In this document: positions 1 to 6,431 of the stretch, piece after piece | How positions within the stretch are numbered: position 1 is the first letter of the stretch | How the letters are laid out: every line of letters begins with the position of its first letter | Assembly: GCA_027618625.1 (NCBI GenBank) | Contig: JAQCER010000047.1 | Span: 1-10,914 of the forward strand | DNA: 10,914 nt | Source: Verrucomicrobiota bacterium | GTDB lineage: Bacteria > Verrucomicrobiota > Verrucomicrobiia > Verrucomicrobiales > DEV007 | Direction: 5' to 3' | Notes under the pieces: generated by a model | What the model was told of the DNA's origin: nothing | What the model saw: the letters and a program-made list of their open reading frames with translations, nothing else | Databases searched by the model: none | Position numbers and translations under genes: made by a program

Positions 1-376
1 CCTTTCCAGCGAAGGTGTCCGGCAGAGCGCGCAAAATTTCAGCTGCGGCGGCCAGTTGGACGATCGACTCGTCACGACGCCCGAGGACATCAAGGCAGAG
101 GCCGACATTGGCCTGAATCTGCGCCATTTGAAATCGCGTGGCGTCCACAGGATCAGCGGCTACCGCATTCTTCGCCGCCACGAGATCGTGTTCGAACTGG
201 ATGAGCAGTGCTTCGTAGTCAGTTGCAGGCAGCGTCCCGGATACCGGAACTACGCGTTGCATATTGGGCTCGCCCTTTTCTCCGCACGACACTAGGATAA
301 ACGAGATCACCATTGCCAACAGAAGGCGTTGCTGGCCCCAGCGTCTGGAATCCAAGTCAGTCGCAAAAAAATCCAT
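1..376 (-). CDS. Lipoprotein, probably helical/TPR-like (3' end outside the window)
   Basis: This open frame runs from ATG at 376 on the minus strand to the left edge without a stop, giving 125 complete codons. The N-terminus is a lipoprotein signal: a basic stretch (RRWGQQR, residues 11-17), a hydrophobic core (LLLAMVISFILVS, 18-30) and Cys31 followed by Gly in an I-L-V-S-C lipobox. It is therefore inferred to be exported and lipid-anchored. The mature part is rich in Ala, Leu, Asp and Gln. Stretches such as DATRFQMAQIQANVGLCLDVLGR look like paired amphipathic helices of TPR type, but one visible segment does not prove a TPR. No specific function is recognised. The gene diverges from the subtilase across 41 bp, so the two promoters must be close or overlapping. 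A later in-frame ATG at 313 would remove the basic n-region and is less likely. Confidence 0.75.
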   Translation of the reverse strand, partial: MDFFATDLDSRRWGQQRLLLAMVISFILVSCGEKGEPNMQRVVPVSGTLPATDYEALLIQFEHDLVAAKNAVAADPVDATRFQMAQIQANVGLCLDVLGRRDESIVQLAAAAEILRALPDTFAGK

Positions 377-417
377 CAAAAGTGATTAACTGGTCATCAT
401 CCTACGGTAGAAGAATC

Positions 418-2097
418 ATGGAGCATAACCTTTTCATTCCTACCAGCAAGCTGCGAAGGATCGCAGTGGTGGTCGCCGCGTGGCTGCTGGTCGGGCTCAC
501 TTCGTTGCAGGCGGAACTTTACCTGATCCGCGCAAATCGCGGGGTCACTCAGGCGGAACTGGAACGGCTGGTGACCAGTGCGGCAGTGGGAGGACGCATC
601 ACAGAACGCCTCATTTATACCGGACTCGGATTCATCGGCGTCGTTGCCGACATACCGACTGTCATCGGCCTCCGCACCTTGCTCGCAAGCAATCAGGTTC
701 GCTCCGAGCAGCTTTTGCTTTATCAATCAGGCAATATTGGACGTACGTTATTCGAAGAGTGCGCCATCACCCCAATGCCTTGGTCACTTGACGAGATCGA
801 CGGTGTAAAGAACGCCTCATACGGCACCCCAGCAACAGCGAAACCGGTCCACCTTTACCTTCTCGATAGCGGAATCGTCTCCGCGCATTGCGAATTTCTG
901 CCGCTTCAGCAAAGTGGTCGGCTGATCGTTCCAGACGGCTACGAATCGATCCTGTCGTTTCACCCGGGCGACGCGCAACTGGTCGATCAACTGGGTCACG
1001 GCACTGCCGTCGCAAGTTGCATTCTGGGACAACGCGGTGGCATTGCGTCGCAGGCCCCGATCGTCCTTCACTCCTATGGAGTTTTTGGCAACGCGCCCAC
1101 GACACCCTCGGTGGCAGTTCTCGACGGATTGCTGAAAGCGCGGTTCGACCACGCGGAGCGCGCTGACAACGATGATCCTTACGACAATGCATCCGTCATC
1201 AATCTAAGCCTCGCGAGCGAGACCCCGCAGGCAAGTTGCGAGGTGGAAGATGCCGTCCGGCTGGCGATCAGCGACGGCATGATGGTAGTGGCGGCTGCAG
1301 GCAATCGTGCATCGCCGGTGGCGATTGGCGCGACCTGCGCTGGCAACGGATTGGGGAACGATCCCGAAGAAGGCTACTCGCCAGCCCGGCTCGACGAGGT
1401 CTTCACCGTCGGTGCCTATGCGCAGGGCAGTACCCTATGGAATTCGAATCAGACGCTGGGATCGAACACAGGGCTTGCGGTAGACATTCTGGCACCTGGC
1501 GCAGGGATTCCGACGGCAGCAAACGGTGCCACAACACAGTTTCGCATCAATCAGGCTGGGACGAGCTATGCAGCTGCATACGTCAGCGGCATTGCCATCA
1601 ACGTCCTCTCCTGCAATCCGCTTGCGAAACCAGCAGAAGTGGCAGCCGCCATTCAAGCCGCTGGTGCCAATGGCGGCATACTGGGCATCAAACTGGCCCG
1701 CCAGAGTTCCACAAACATACCCTCCATCGAGGCAACATACGCCCAGTGGCTCGCCGCCTACGGCTCGATCACCCCGACCGAAGCCGACGACGATGATGGC
1801 ATTCCCCTCGCTCTGGAATTCTTCGCCGGGCGCAATGCCAAGCTCGACGATGGCTCGCCAGTCCTCTGGGTCGAAGTCACCAATACCACGATCGATCTCT
1901 TCTTTGAAAAAGCCCGCTATGTCGGCCCGGCCCACACCCAGTTTGGAATCGATCATTCATCGGACTTGAAGAACTGGGCACCCACCGCCGTAGCCCCTGC
2001 AGTAGTCGGCGGCGACTGCTTCGTTCAAGTCTACAAAAGCTCCATCCCCATCGCCTCGGGCGAACACTACTTTCGCCTGAAGGTCGTCATTCTGTAA
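418..2097 (+). CDS. Secreted subtilisin-like serine protease (S8, proteinase K-like)
   Basis: A 559-residue exported serine endopeptidase. A signal peptide covers residues 1-32 (basic KLRR, then hydrophobic IAVVVAAWLLVGLTSL, cut after LQA). Residues ~33-105 resemble an inhibitor-I9 propeptide. The catalytic domain begins near 'PMPWSLDEIDG', as in proteinase K relatives. The whole triad is present: Asp150 (LLDSGI), His194 (GHGTAVAS) and Ser383 (GTSYAAAYVSG), plus oxyanion Asn296 (AAAGN). Residues ~447-559 form a C-terminal module with an acidic DDDDG run followed by IPLALEFFAGRNA, then a beta-rich stretch ending in HYFRLKVVIL. This matches the '..DGxPxLLEYALG..' modules I know from verrucomicrobial secreted proteins, possibly a calcium-binding or surface-association element (inference). 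The ATG at 418 was chosen over an upstream in-frame TTG at 313 because it places the signal peptide at the N-terminus; only a weak purine run (agaag) precedes it. The protease looks active; its substrate is unknown. Confidence 0.9.
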   Translation: MEHNLFIPTSKLRRIAVVVAAWLLVGLTSLQAELYLIRANRGVTQAELERLVTSAAVGGRITERLIYTGLGFIGVVADIPTVIGLRTLLASNQVRSEQLLLYQSGNIGRTLFEECAITPMPWSLDEIDGVKNASYGTPATAKPVHLYLLDSGIVSAHCEFLPLQQSGRLIVPDGYESILSFHPGDAQLVDQLGHGTAVASCILGQRGGIASQAPIVLHSYGVFGNAPTTPSVAVLDGLLKARFDHAERADNDDPYDNASVINLSLASETPQASCEVEDAVRLAISDGMMVVAAAGNRASPVAIGATCAGNGLGNDPEEGYSPARLDEVFTVGAYAQGSTLWNSNQTLGSNTGLAVDILAPGAGIPTAANGATTQFRINQAGTSYAAAYVSGIAINVLSCNPLAKPAEVAAAIQAAGANGGILGIKLARQSSTNIPSIEATYAQWLAAYGSITPTEADDDDGIPLALEFFAGRNAKLDDGSPVLWVEVTNTTIDLFFEKARYVGPAHTQFGIDHSSDLKNWAPTAVAPAVVGGDCFVQVYKSSIPIASGEHYFRLKVVIL

Positions 2098-2105
2098 CGG
2101 CAGAG

Positions 2106-2131
2106 GGCAGGATAGAATCCGGCATCCTGCC
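2106..2131. terminator. Perfect 8-bp stem between convergent genes
   Basis: GGCAGGAT (2106-2113) and its exact reverse complement ATCCTGCC (2124-2131) enclose a 10-nt loop. It begins 8 nt after the subtilase stop, and the aldehyde dehydrogenase ends at 2158 on the other strand. Position and symmetry suit a bidirectional terminator. There is only a short T run (agtttc) on the plus side, so classical intrinsic strength is doubtful. Confidence 0.5.
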
Positions 2132-2157
2132 AGTTTCGGGCATCGCACCAATCTTAC

Positions 2158-3690
2158 TTATTCAAGGACGACGTAGGGCATCAATCCGTGCAGCCCACCC
2201 TCGCGACCGAAGCCGCTTTCCTTGTAACCGCCAAACGGGCTGGTCGGGTCGAACTTGTTATACGTGTTCGCCCAGATCACGCCAGCTCTCAGCTGCGAGG
2301 CCATCTTGAAAATCTTGCTGCCTTTGTCGGTCCAGATGCCTGCGCTCAGGCCGAAGCACGTGTTGTTCGCACGCTCGATGGCTTCTGCAGGCGTGCGAAA
2401 CGTCATCACGCTGAGCACTGGCCCAAAAATTTCCTCGCGGGCAACGCGATGCGATGCCGTCACCCCGGTGAAGAAGCTGGGGCGGAACCAGTAACCGCTG
2501 CCGGGGAGCGCACACGGACTCTGGAAAAGTTCCGCACCTTCTTCGATGCCTGAGTCGACCAGCTCACTGATCCGGTTCAATTGCTCGCGTGAATTGATTG
2601 CTCCAATGTCGGTGTTTTTATCCAGCGGATCGCCGACCCGCAGCGTGCGCATGCGATCGCGCAGGCGGCGCAGCACTTGCGCGTAGATGCTTTCCTCGAC
2701 CAGCAGTCGCGAACCAGCACAGCATACGTGCCCCTGGTTGAAATAGATCCCGTTGATGATGCCTTCCACCGCCTGATCGATCGGCGCGTCTTCCATGATA
2801 ATGTTGGCCGCCTTGCCACCCAGCTCGAGAGTCAGTTTTTTCCCACTCCCAGCCAAGGCTTTCGCGATCTTCTTGCCCACCTCGGTCGAGCCGGTGAAGG
2901 CAATTTTATCAATGTCAGGATGATCAACGAGGGCGGTGCCCGTCTTGCCATCGCCCGTGATGATGTTGACCACGCCATCCGGCAGACCAGCGTCTTGAAA
3001 GATCTGCGCCAGGTGCATCGCAGTGATCGATGTCGTCTCGGCCGGCTTCAGCACCACGGTATTGCCGCAAGCCAGGGCCGGTGCAATTTTCCACGCAGCC
3101 ATCATGAGCGGAAAATTCCACGGAATGATCTGGCCAACGACACCGATCGATCGCGCCGACTTCCCGGGAAACGCATAGTCGAGCTTGTCGGCCCAGCCCG
3201 CGTAGTAGAAAAAGTGGGCAGCGACCAGCGGCAGATCGACATCGCGGCTTTCCTTGATCGGCTTGCCGCCATCCATGGTCTCGAGAATCGCCAACTCCCG
3301 CGACCTCTCCTGAATCATGCGCGCGATCCGGAACAGGCACTTGCCACGCTCGCGCCCGGACATTTTTCCCCAGACGCCATCGTATGCCTTGCGCGCCGCT
3401 TTGACCGCATTGTCGATATCTGCAGCGTTCGCCTGCGCAATGCGCGCCAGTGGCTGTTCGGTGGCCGGATTGATCGACTGAAAATACTGGCCCGAAGCTG
3501 GTTTCACAAACTTGCCACCGATGAACAACTGGTAGCGATCCTGAATAGCGACTGGCGTGCTCTCCGGTGCCGGAGCGAAATCCCAGGCGGAACCAAAATC
3601 GAGGGCTGGCACATCGGCTATATCCGGGACTGCAGCCGCGGACACGGGCTTTTTCCGAGTGGCTCTATGAATCGGGGAATTCTTTTTCAT
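2158..3690 (-). CDS. NAD(P)-dependent aldehyde dehydrogenase
   Basis: A 510-residue cytoplasmic member of the ALDH superfamily, oxidising an aldehyde to the acid (or acyl product) with NAD(P). Visible motifs in order are PWNFP with Asn192, the nucleotide-binding FTGSTEVGK loop, LELGGK with general base Glu289, and GHVCCAGSR with catalytic Cys323, then [16 protein letters not shown] and [10 protein letters not shown] near the end. The Glu-to-Cys spacing of 34 residues equals that of human ALDH2 (268/302). Residues 1-50 precede the usual ALDH start ([10 protein letters not shown]) and are Ala/Pro-rich with a basic N-terminus. The GHVCC variant and the phrase [23 protein letters not shown] recall a bacterial ALDH group often encoded beside a second ALDH and deoxyribose-phosphate aldolase; neither partner is in this window. 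The physiological substrate cannot be read from sequence. The start is ATG with no obvious ribosome-binding site. Confidence 0.92.
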   Translation of the reverse strand: MKKNSPIHRATRKKPVSAAAVPDIADVPALDFGSAWDFAPAPESTPVAIQDRYQLFIGGKFVKPASGQYFQSINPATEQPLARIAQANAADIDNAVKAARKAYDGVWGKMSGRERGKCLFRIARMIQERSRELAILETMDGGKPIKESRDVDLPLVAAHFFYYAGWADKLDYAFPGKSARSIGVVGQIIPWNFPLMMAAWKIAPALACGNTVVLKPAETTSITAMHLAQIFQDAGLPDGVVNIITGDGKTGTALVDHPDIDKIAFTGSTEVGKKIAKALAGSGKKLTLELGGKAANIIMEDAPIDQAVEGIINGIYFNQGHVCCAGSRLLVEESIYAQVLRRLRDRMRTLRVGDPLDKNTDIGAINSREQLNRISELVDSGIEEGAELFQSPCALPGSGYWFRPSFFTGVTASHRVAREEIFGPVLSVMTFRTPAEAIERANNTCFGLSAGIWTDKGSKIFKMASQLRAGVIWANTYNKFDPTSPFGGYKESGFGREGGLHGLMPYVVLE

Positions 3691-3742
3691 GGGAGAGTGC
3701 CATCGTTACCGTCGCAGGCCGAAAAATCCATCCAATTTAAAC

Positions 3743-3762
3743 GTCGCGGAACAAACCGCGAC
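3743..3762. repeat. Hairpin GTCGCGG / CCGCGAC upstream of aldehyde dehydrogenase
   Basis: Perfect 7-bp arms at 3743-3749 and 3756-3762 surround a 6-nt AT-rich loop (aacaaa). They lie about 53 bp upstream of the aldehyde dehydrogenase start. The same two arms, with a 2-nt centre, recur at 9527-9542. It could be an operator half-site pair, a leader hairpin or a dispersed palindrome; sequence alone does not decide. Confidence 0.4.
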
Positions 3763-3805
3763 TGGGCAATCACTCCAGGAGAAATCCTGACTCAATCAAT
3801 CCGCC

Positions 3806-3836
3806 AAGGGGCGGGAGACCAGTCCTCCGGCCCCTT
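3806..3836 (-). terminator. Hairpin terminator downstream of the PmoA-like gene
   Basis: AAGGGGC (3806-3812) pairs with GCCCCTT (3830-3836). After one G-G mismatch, GGAG (3814-3817) pairs with CTCC (3825-3828), leaving a 7-nt loop. It lies 11 nt beyond the TGA of the PmoA-like gene (3848-3850) and between that gene and the downstream same-strand aldehyde dehydrogenase. It probably ends the PmoA-like transcript and separates the two units. No U-tract follows on the minus strand, so termination may depend on stem strength or Rho. Confidence 0.6.
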
Positions 3837-3847
3837 CCTCTTTAAGT

Positions 3848-4891
3848 TCACGGTTTCCTTGCTGGAATAACATCCCGTTCGGAAAATGCCCGCCAGGCAG
3901 CATCCGCTAGATCCTTTGCAGGAACCCCATCGTGAATCCACACCCCGTAGCGGAGGCGCAGCGGTTGTTCCTTGGTCACAGCAATGGGTTCGTCCAAGTT
4001 GAGACACGCTCCCATCCAGCCATCATCCCTCACATGAAAGGGCGAAGGAAAATTGGGATTGCCAGGATGATCCATCAGCGTGATTCCCCCAGTTGCCGAA
4101 TCCGTCACTGCCCCACTGTAATCGACCCACCGCGCGGGCTTACGGAACACTTCCTCCTCGTTCCATTGATTTTCGGAATTAAGGATTCTCCCGCCGCCGT
4201 CGTGGACGCCAATGGTCTTCGCCATGCGCACTCCGATGATGCCGAATCCTGTGCTGTCAAAAGTAGTCGTTACCCTGCCATCGGGCACGTTGAACTCAAG
4301 GTCGATCACGAGCATCCAATCGTCTTTCGAATCCTCCCTCTCCCTTGTAAACGGGCGCACTTCACAACGTCGATACTCGATCAACAGCACGTCACCGCTG
4401 GCCTCATCGATCCAATGGTGCACACTACGCATTGCTGAAAAATCGTCCCCATCCTCGTATTCTGAAACTTGTTGGGTAACGATCCTCCCCAGGTCTTTGC
4501 CTTGATCCCCCCAGAAGTTGATCCCATCGACGCTGGCGTGAGAAATCCACAGCGAATTGTGATGGCTGTGCGTAACCGGATCGTGCGGATGCCCCATGCG
4601 CGTCAGCGATTTCCCGTCAGGGCCGACCAGCGGATACCAGAACGGCCGCCTCAGATCTTTCCCAAAATGGAAGCGCGTGCGTTCCTTGCCAGATTCGGTG
4701 AACTTCGCCTCGTCATCCGGCAGCGGTTCCACCTGCGACGCAGGCAAGTGCTTCGGCGCGAATGTTCGCTCGGCGGCATCCTGCCTTTCATCGTCAGCTC
4801 TTGCGTCAGTGATGGCAAAAGCACAGCACCACGCGGCAATCATCGTGCCTGGGACAAGGTAAGGCTTGCATCGGCTTCCGGGACATTTCAT
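3848..4891 (-). CDS. Secreted PmoA-like (DUF6807) family protein
   Basis: About 347 residues with a signal peptide: MKCPGSRCKPYLVPG, a hydrophobic core TMIAAWCCAFAI, and likely cleavage after DARA. The body matches the family annotated 'PmoA family' or DUF6807, common in Planctomycetes and Verrucomicrobia. The hallmark is the RRPFWYPLVGPDG and SLTRMGHPHDP segments followed by a His-rich run (THSHHNSLWISH, residues ~81-118). Further on are DGINFWGD and an all-beta pattern ending in RLRYGVWIHDG. Despite the name there is no evidence that it is a methane monooxygenase subunit; it has no multi-helix membrane part. The His cluster could bind a metal or sugar in the periplasm (inference). Two starts are possible: ATG at 4891 (used here) or ATG at 4906, which would overlap the divergent VOC start codon. 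Neither has a good ribosome-binding site. Confidence 0.82.
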   Translation of the reverse strand: MKCPGSRCKPYLVPGTMIAAWCCAFAITDARADDERQDAAERTFAPKHLPASQVEPLPDDEAKFTESGKERTRFHFGKDLRRPFWYPLVGPDGKSLTRMGHPHDPVTHSHHNSLWISHASVDGINFWGDQGKDLGRIVTQQVSEYEDGDDFSAMRSVHHWIDEASGDVLLIEYRRCEVRPFTREREDSKDDWMLVIDLEFNVPDGRVTTTFDSTGFGIIGVRMAKTIGVHDGGGRILNSENQWNEEEVFRKPARWVDYSGAVTDSATGGITLMDHPGNPNFPSPFHVRDDGWMGACLNLDEPIAVTKEQPLRLRYGVWIHDGVPAKDLADAAWRAFSERDVIPARKP

Positions 4892-4894
4892 GTT

Positions 4895-4899
4895 GGGAG
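4895..4899 (+). promoter_or_regulatory. Ribosome-binding site (GGGAG) of the VOC gene
   Basis: GGGAG lies 5 nt before the ATG at 4905 and fixes this start over the in-frame upstream TTG (4866) and ATG (4890). It is one of the few convincing Shine-Dalgarno sequences in the window and sits in the tiny gap between the two divergent start codons. Confidence 0.65.
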
Positions 4900-4904
4900 T
4901 ATCC

Positions 4905-5288
4905 ATGATCAAGTTTTTACACACCCGTATTCGCGTAAGCGATCTTGAAAATACCATCGCTTTCTACTCGAAACTAGGTTTCGAGTGTACCCGCCGCACC
5001 GAAAAATCGCCTGCGGGAAACCAGCTCGCGTTTCTGGAATTGAACGGCAACGAGCACTTCCTCGAGCTGTGCTATTCGCCGGATTTCAAGGTCGAGTTCC
5101 CGGACGACCTGATGCACACCTGTGTCGGAGTGGAAGACATCGTTGCCTATTGTGATGGGCTGGAGAAAGACGGCATCGAAATCTGGCCGTCCGACTGGCG
5201 CGAGGCTTTCCCATCCGGTGCAAAGTCAAAAATGGCATTCGTTACGGACCCAGACGGATACGAAGTCGAGATCCTCGAGCGCCAGTGA
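4905..5288 (+). CDS. Glyoxalase I-like VOC-superfamily metalloenzyme
   Basis: A 127-residue protein of the vicinal-oxygen-chelate fold with two beta-alpha-beta-beta-beta modules. It resembles lactoylglutathione lyase (GloA) throughout: FLHTRIRVSDLENTIAFYSKLGF at the N-terminus and FVTDPDGYEVEILER at the C-terminus. All four metal ligands known from E. coli GloA (His5, Glu56, His74, Glu122) have counterparts here: His6, Glu54, His71 and Glu122. It is therefore probably a metal-dependent lyase, perhaps converting the methylglyoxal-glutathione hemithioacetal to S-lactoylglutathione. The thiol cofactor used by this organism is unknown, and other VOC activities remain possible. It is 27 bp upstream of the polyphosphate kinase gene on the same strand and probably co-transcribed. 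Its promoter must lie inside the divergent PmoA-like gene. Confidence 0.85.
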   Translation: MIKFLHTRIRVSDLENTIAFYSKLGFECTRRTEKSPAGNQLAFLELNGNEHFLELCYSPDFKVEFPDDLMHTCVGVEDIVAYCDGLEKDGIEIWPSDWREAFPSGAKSKMAFVTDPDGYEVEILERQ

Positions 5289-5314
5289 ACCTTGAAACTT
5301 GATACCCCAAGCCG

Positions 5315-6205
5315 ATGGCATCCAAAGATCTACACAAAGAATTCACCTTCACGGGCAAAGAACCCTTTCGCATCAGCGAGAGCAAAACCGCGCTGAAGAA
5401 GTCGCTGTATTCCGGCAAGGGTGATTATCGCAATAAACTGGCTGCCACGATCAAGGAGGTCGATGACCTGCAGAACATGATGTACGCGCACGATCGACAC
5501 GCGATGCTCATCATCTTCCAGGCCATGGACGCCGCTGGCAAGGACGGTACGATCCGTGCGGTGCTCAGCGGCGTGAACCCGCATGGCGTTACCGTCCACT
5601 CGTTCAAAAGACCTACCAGCGTCGAGCTCGATCACGATTTCCTCTGGCGCACGAATCTGGCAATGCCAGAGCGGGGACGCCTGAGCATTTTCAACCGTTC
5701 CTACTACGAAGAAGTGCTGGTGGCCCGCGTGCACCCGGAAATCATCACCGATGTGCAGCGTCTCCCTGAAGAGTATACAGAAAACATGGACGCGCTGTGG
5801 AAATCACGCTACGAGAGCATCCGAACTCTTGAGAAGTTCATGCATGCCAATGGTACGCAGATCGTAAAGTTCTTCCTCAACCTTTCGAAAGAAGAACAAC
5901 GCCAGCGCTTTCTGGCCCGGCTAAACACGCCATCGAAGAACTGGAAATTTGCGGAAGCAGACGTGAAGGAACGCGGATTCTGGGGCGACTATATGGAAGC
6001 CTACGAAAAGGCGATCAATGAGACCGCCACCAAAGATTCTCCTTGGTATGTCATCCCCGCCGACGACAAGAAAGACATGCGGCTGATCGTGAGCGAGATC
6101 ATCCTGGAACGATTGCGCAGCCTGAAAATGGCGTATCCCGTGCGGGACAAAGATCGGCGCGAAGCGCTCGATCATTACCGCAAGCAACTCGAAGACGAGG
6201 CGTAG
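5315..6205 (+). CDS. ppk2: Polyphosphate kinase 2 (PPK2 family, polyphosphate:nucleotide phosphotransferase)
   Basis: A 296-residue single-domain cytoplasmic enzyme of the PPK2 family, which moves phosphate between inorganic polyphosphate and nucleoside mono- or diphosphates. The Walker A segment is FQAMDAAGKDG (Asp72, Gly75, Lys76, Asp77). It is followed by the family phrase SGVNPHGVTVHSFKRPT and the Walker B region RLSIFNRSYYEEVLV (~122-136). The Arg/Lys-rich lid helix is at RQRFLARLNTPSKNWKF, and WYVIPADDKK lies near the C-terminus. Length and a single domain fit the short PPK2 classes. The SGVNPHGV and FNRSYYE phrases suggest class III-like enzymes that can phosphorylate both AMP and ADP, but the class is inference. 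ATG at 5315 follows the VOC stop by 26 nt without a clear Shine-Dalgarno, suggesting an operon. The C-terminus ends normally at 6205, shortly before the octamer array. Confidence 0.92.
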   Translation: MASKDLHKEFTFTGKEPFRISESKTALKKSLYSGKGDYRNKLAATIKEVDDLQNMMYAHDRHAMLIIFQAMDAAGKDGTIRAVLSGVNPHGVTVHSFKRPTSVELDHDFLWRTNLAMPERGRLSIFNRSYYEEVLVARVHPEIITDVQRLPEEYTENMDALWKSRYESIRTLEKFMHANGTQIVKFFLNLSKEEQRQRFLARLNTPSKNWKFAEADVKERGFWGDYMEAYEKAINETATKDSPWYVIPADDKKDMRLIVSEIILERLRSLKMAYPVRDKDRREALDHYRKQLEDEA

Positions 6206-6259
6206 GAAGGCGTCGCTCGCTCGCCTGGACTGCGCACGGCTTGACGGGGATCTTAACCG

Positions 6260-6431
6260 CACAGCCGAACAGCCGCACAGCCGCACAGCCGAACAGCATA
6301 AGCCTGGCCAATACAGCCGAACAGCCGCACAGCCGCACAGCCGCACAGCCGCACAGCCGAACAGCATAAGCCTGGCCAATACAGCCGAACAGCCGCACAG
6401 CCGAACAGCATAAGCCTGGCCAATACAGCCG
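6260..6431. repeat. Compound octamer tandem array (172 bp, three blocks)
   Basis: The array consists of octamers CACAGCCG (C) and AACAGCCG (A), and a 28-bp unit (A*) that is an A octamer with 20 bp inserted after AACAG. The inserted part includes GCCTGGCCAATACAG. The order is C A C C A* (6260-6319), A C C C C A* (6320-6387), A C A* (6388-6431). The three A* copies (6292-6319, 6360-6387, 6404-6431) are identical, and no octamer departs from the two types. The last base lies directly before the ATG at 6432. Neither 8 nor 28 is a multiple of three, so it is not a protein-repeat region. It lacks the regular repeat-unique spacer pattern of CRISPR. Number and order suggest slippage or unequal recombination. 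Confidence 0.95.

Noticed and set aside
2677..3870. Long plus-strand open frame (397 codons) opposite the aldehyde dehydrogenase
   Set aside because: It is antisense to a fully motif-supported ALDH; long antisense frames are common in GC-rich genes, and its translation shows no family features.
3848..4891. Reading 'PmoA-like' as a methane monooxygenase subunit
   Set aside because: The protein is a soluble, signal-peptide-bearing DUF6807-type protein with no multi-pass membrane architecture and no pmoB/pmoC neighbours.
6260..6431. Array considered as a CRISPR
   Set aside because: The units are 8 bp and 28 bp with no unique spacers, the interruptions are identical to each other, and no cas gene is in the window.
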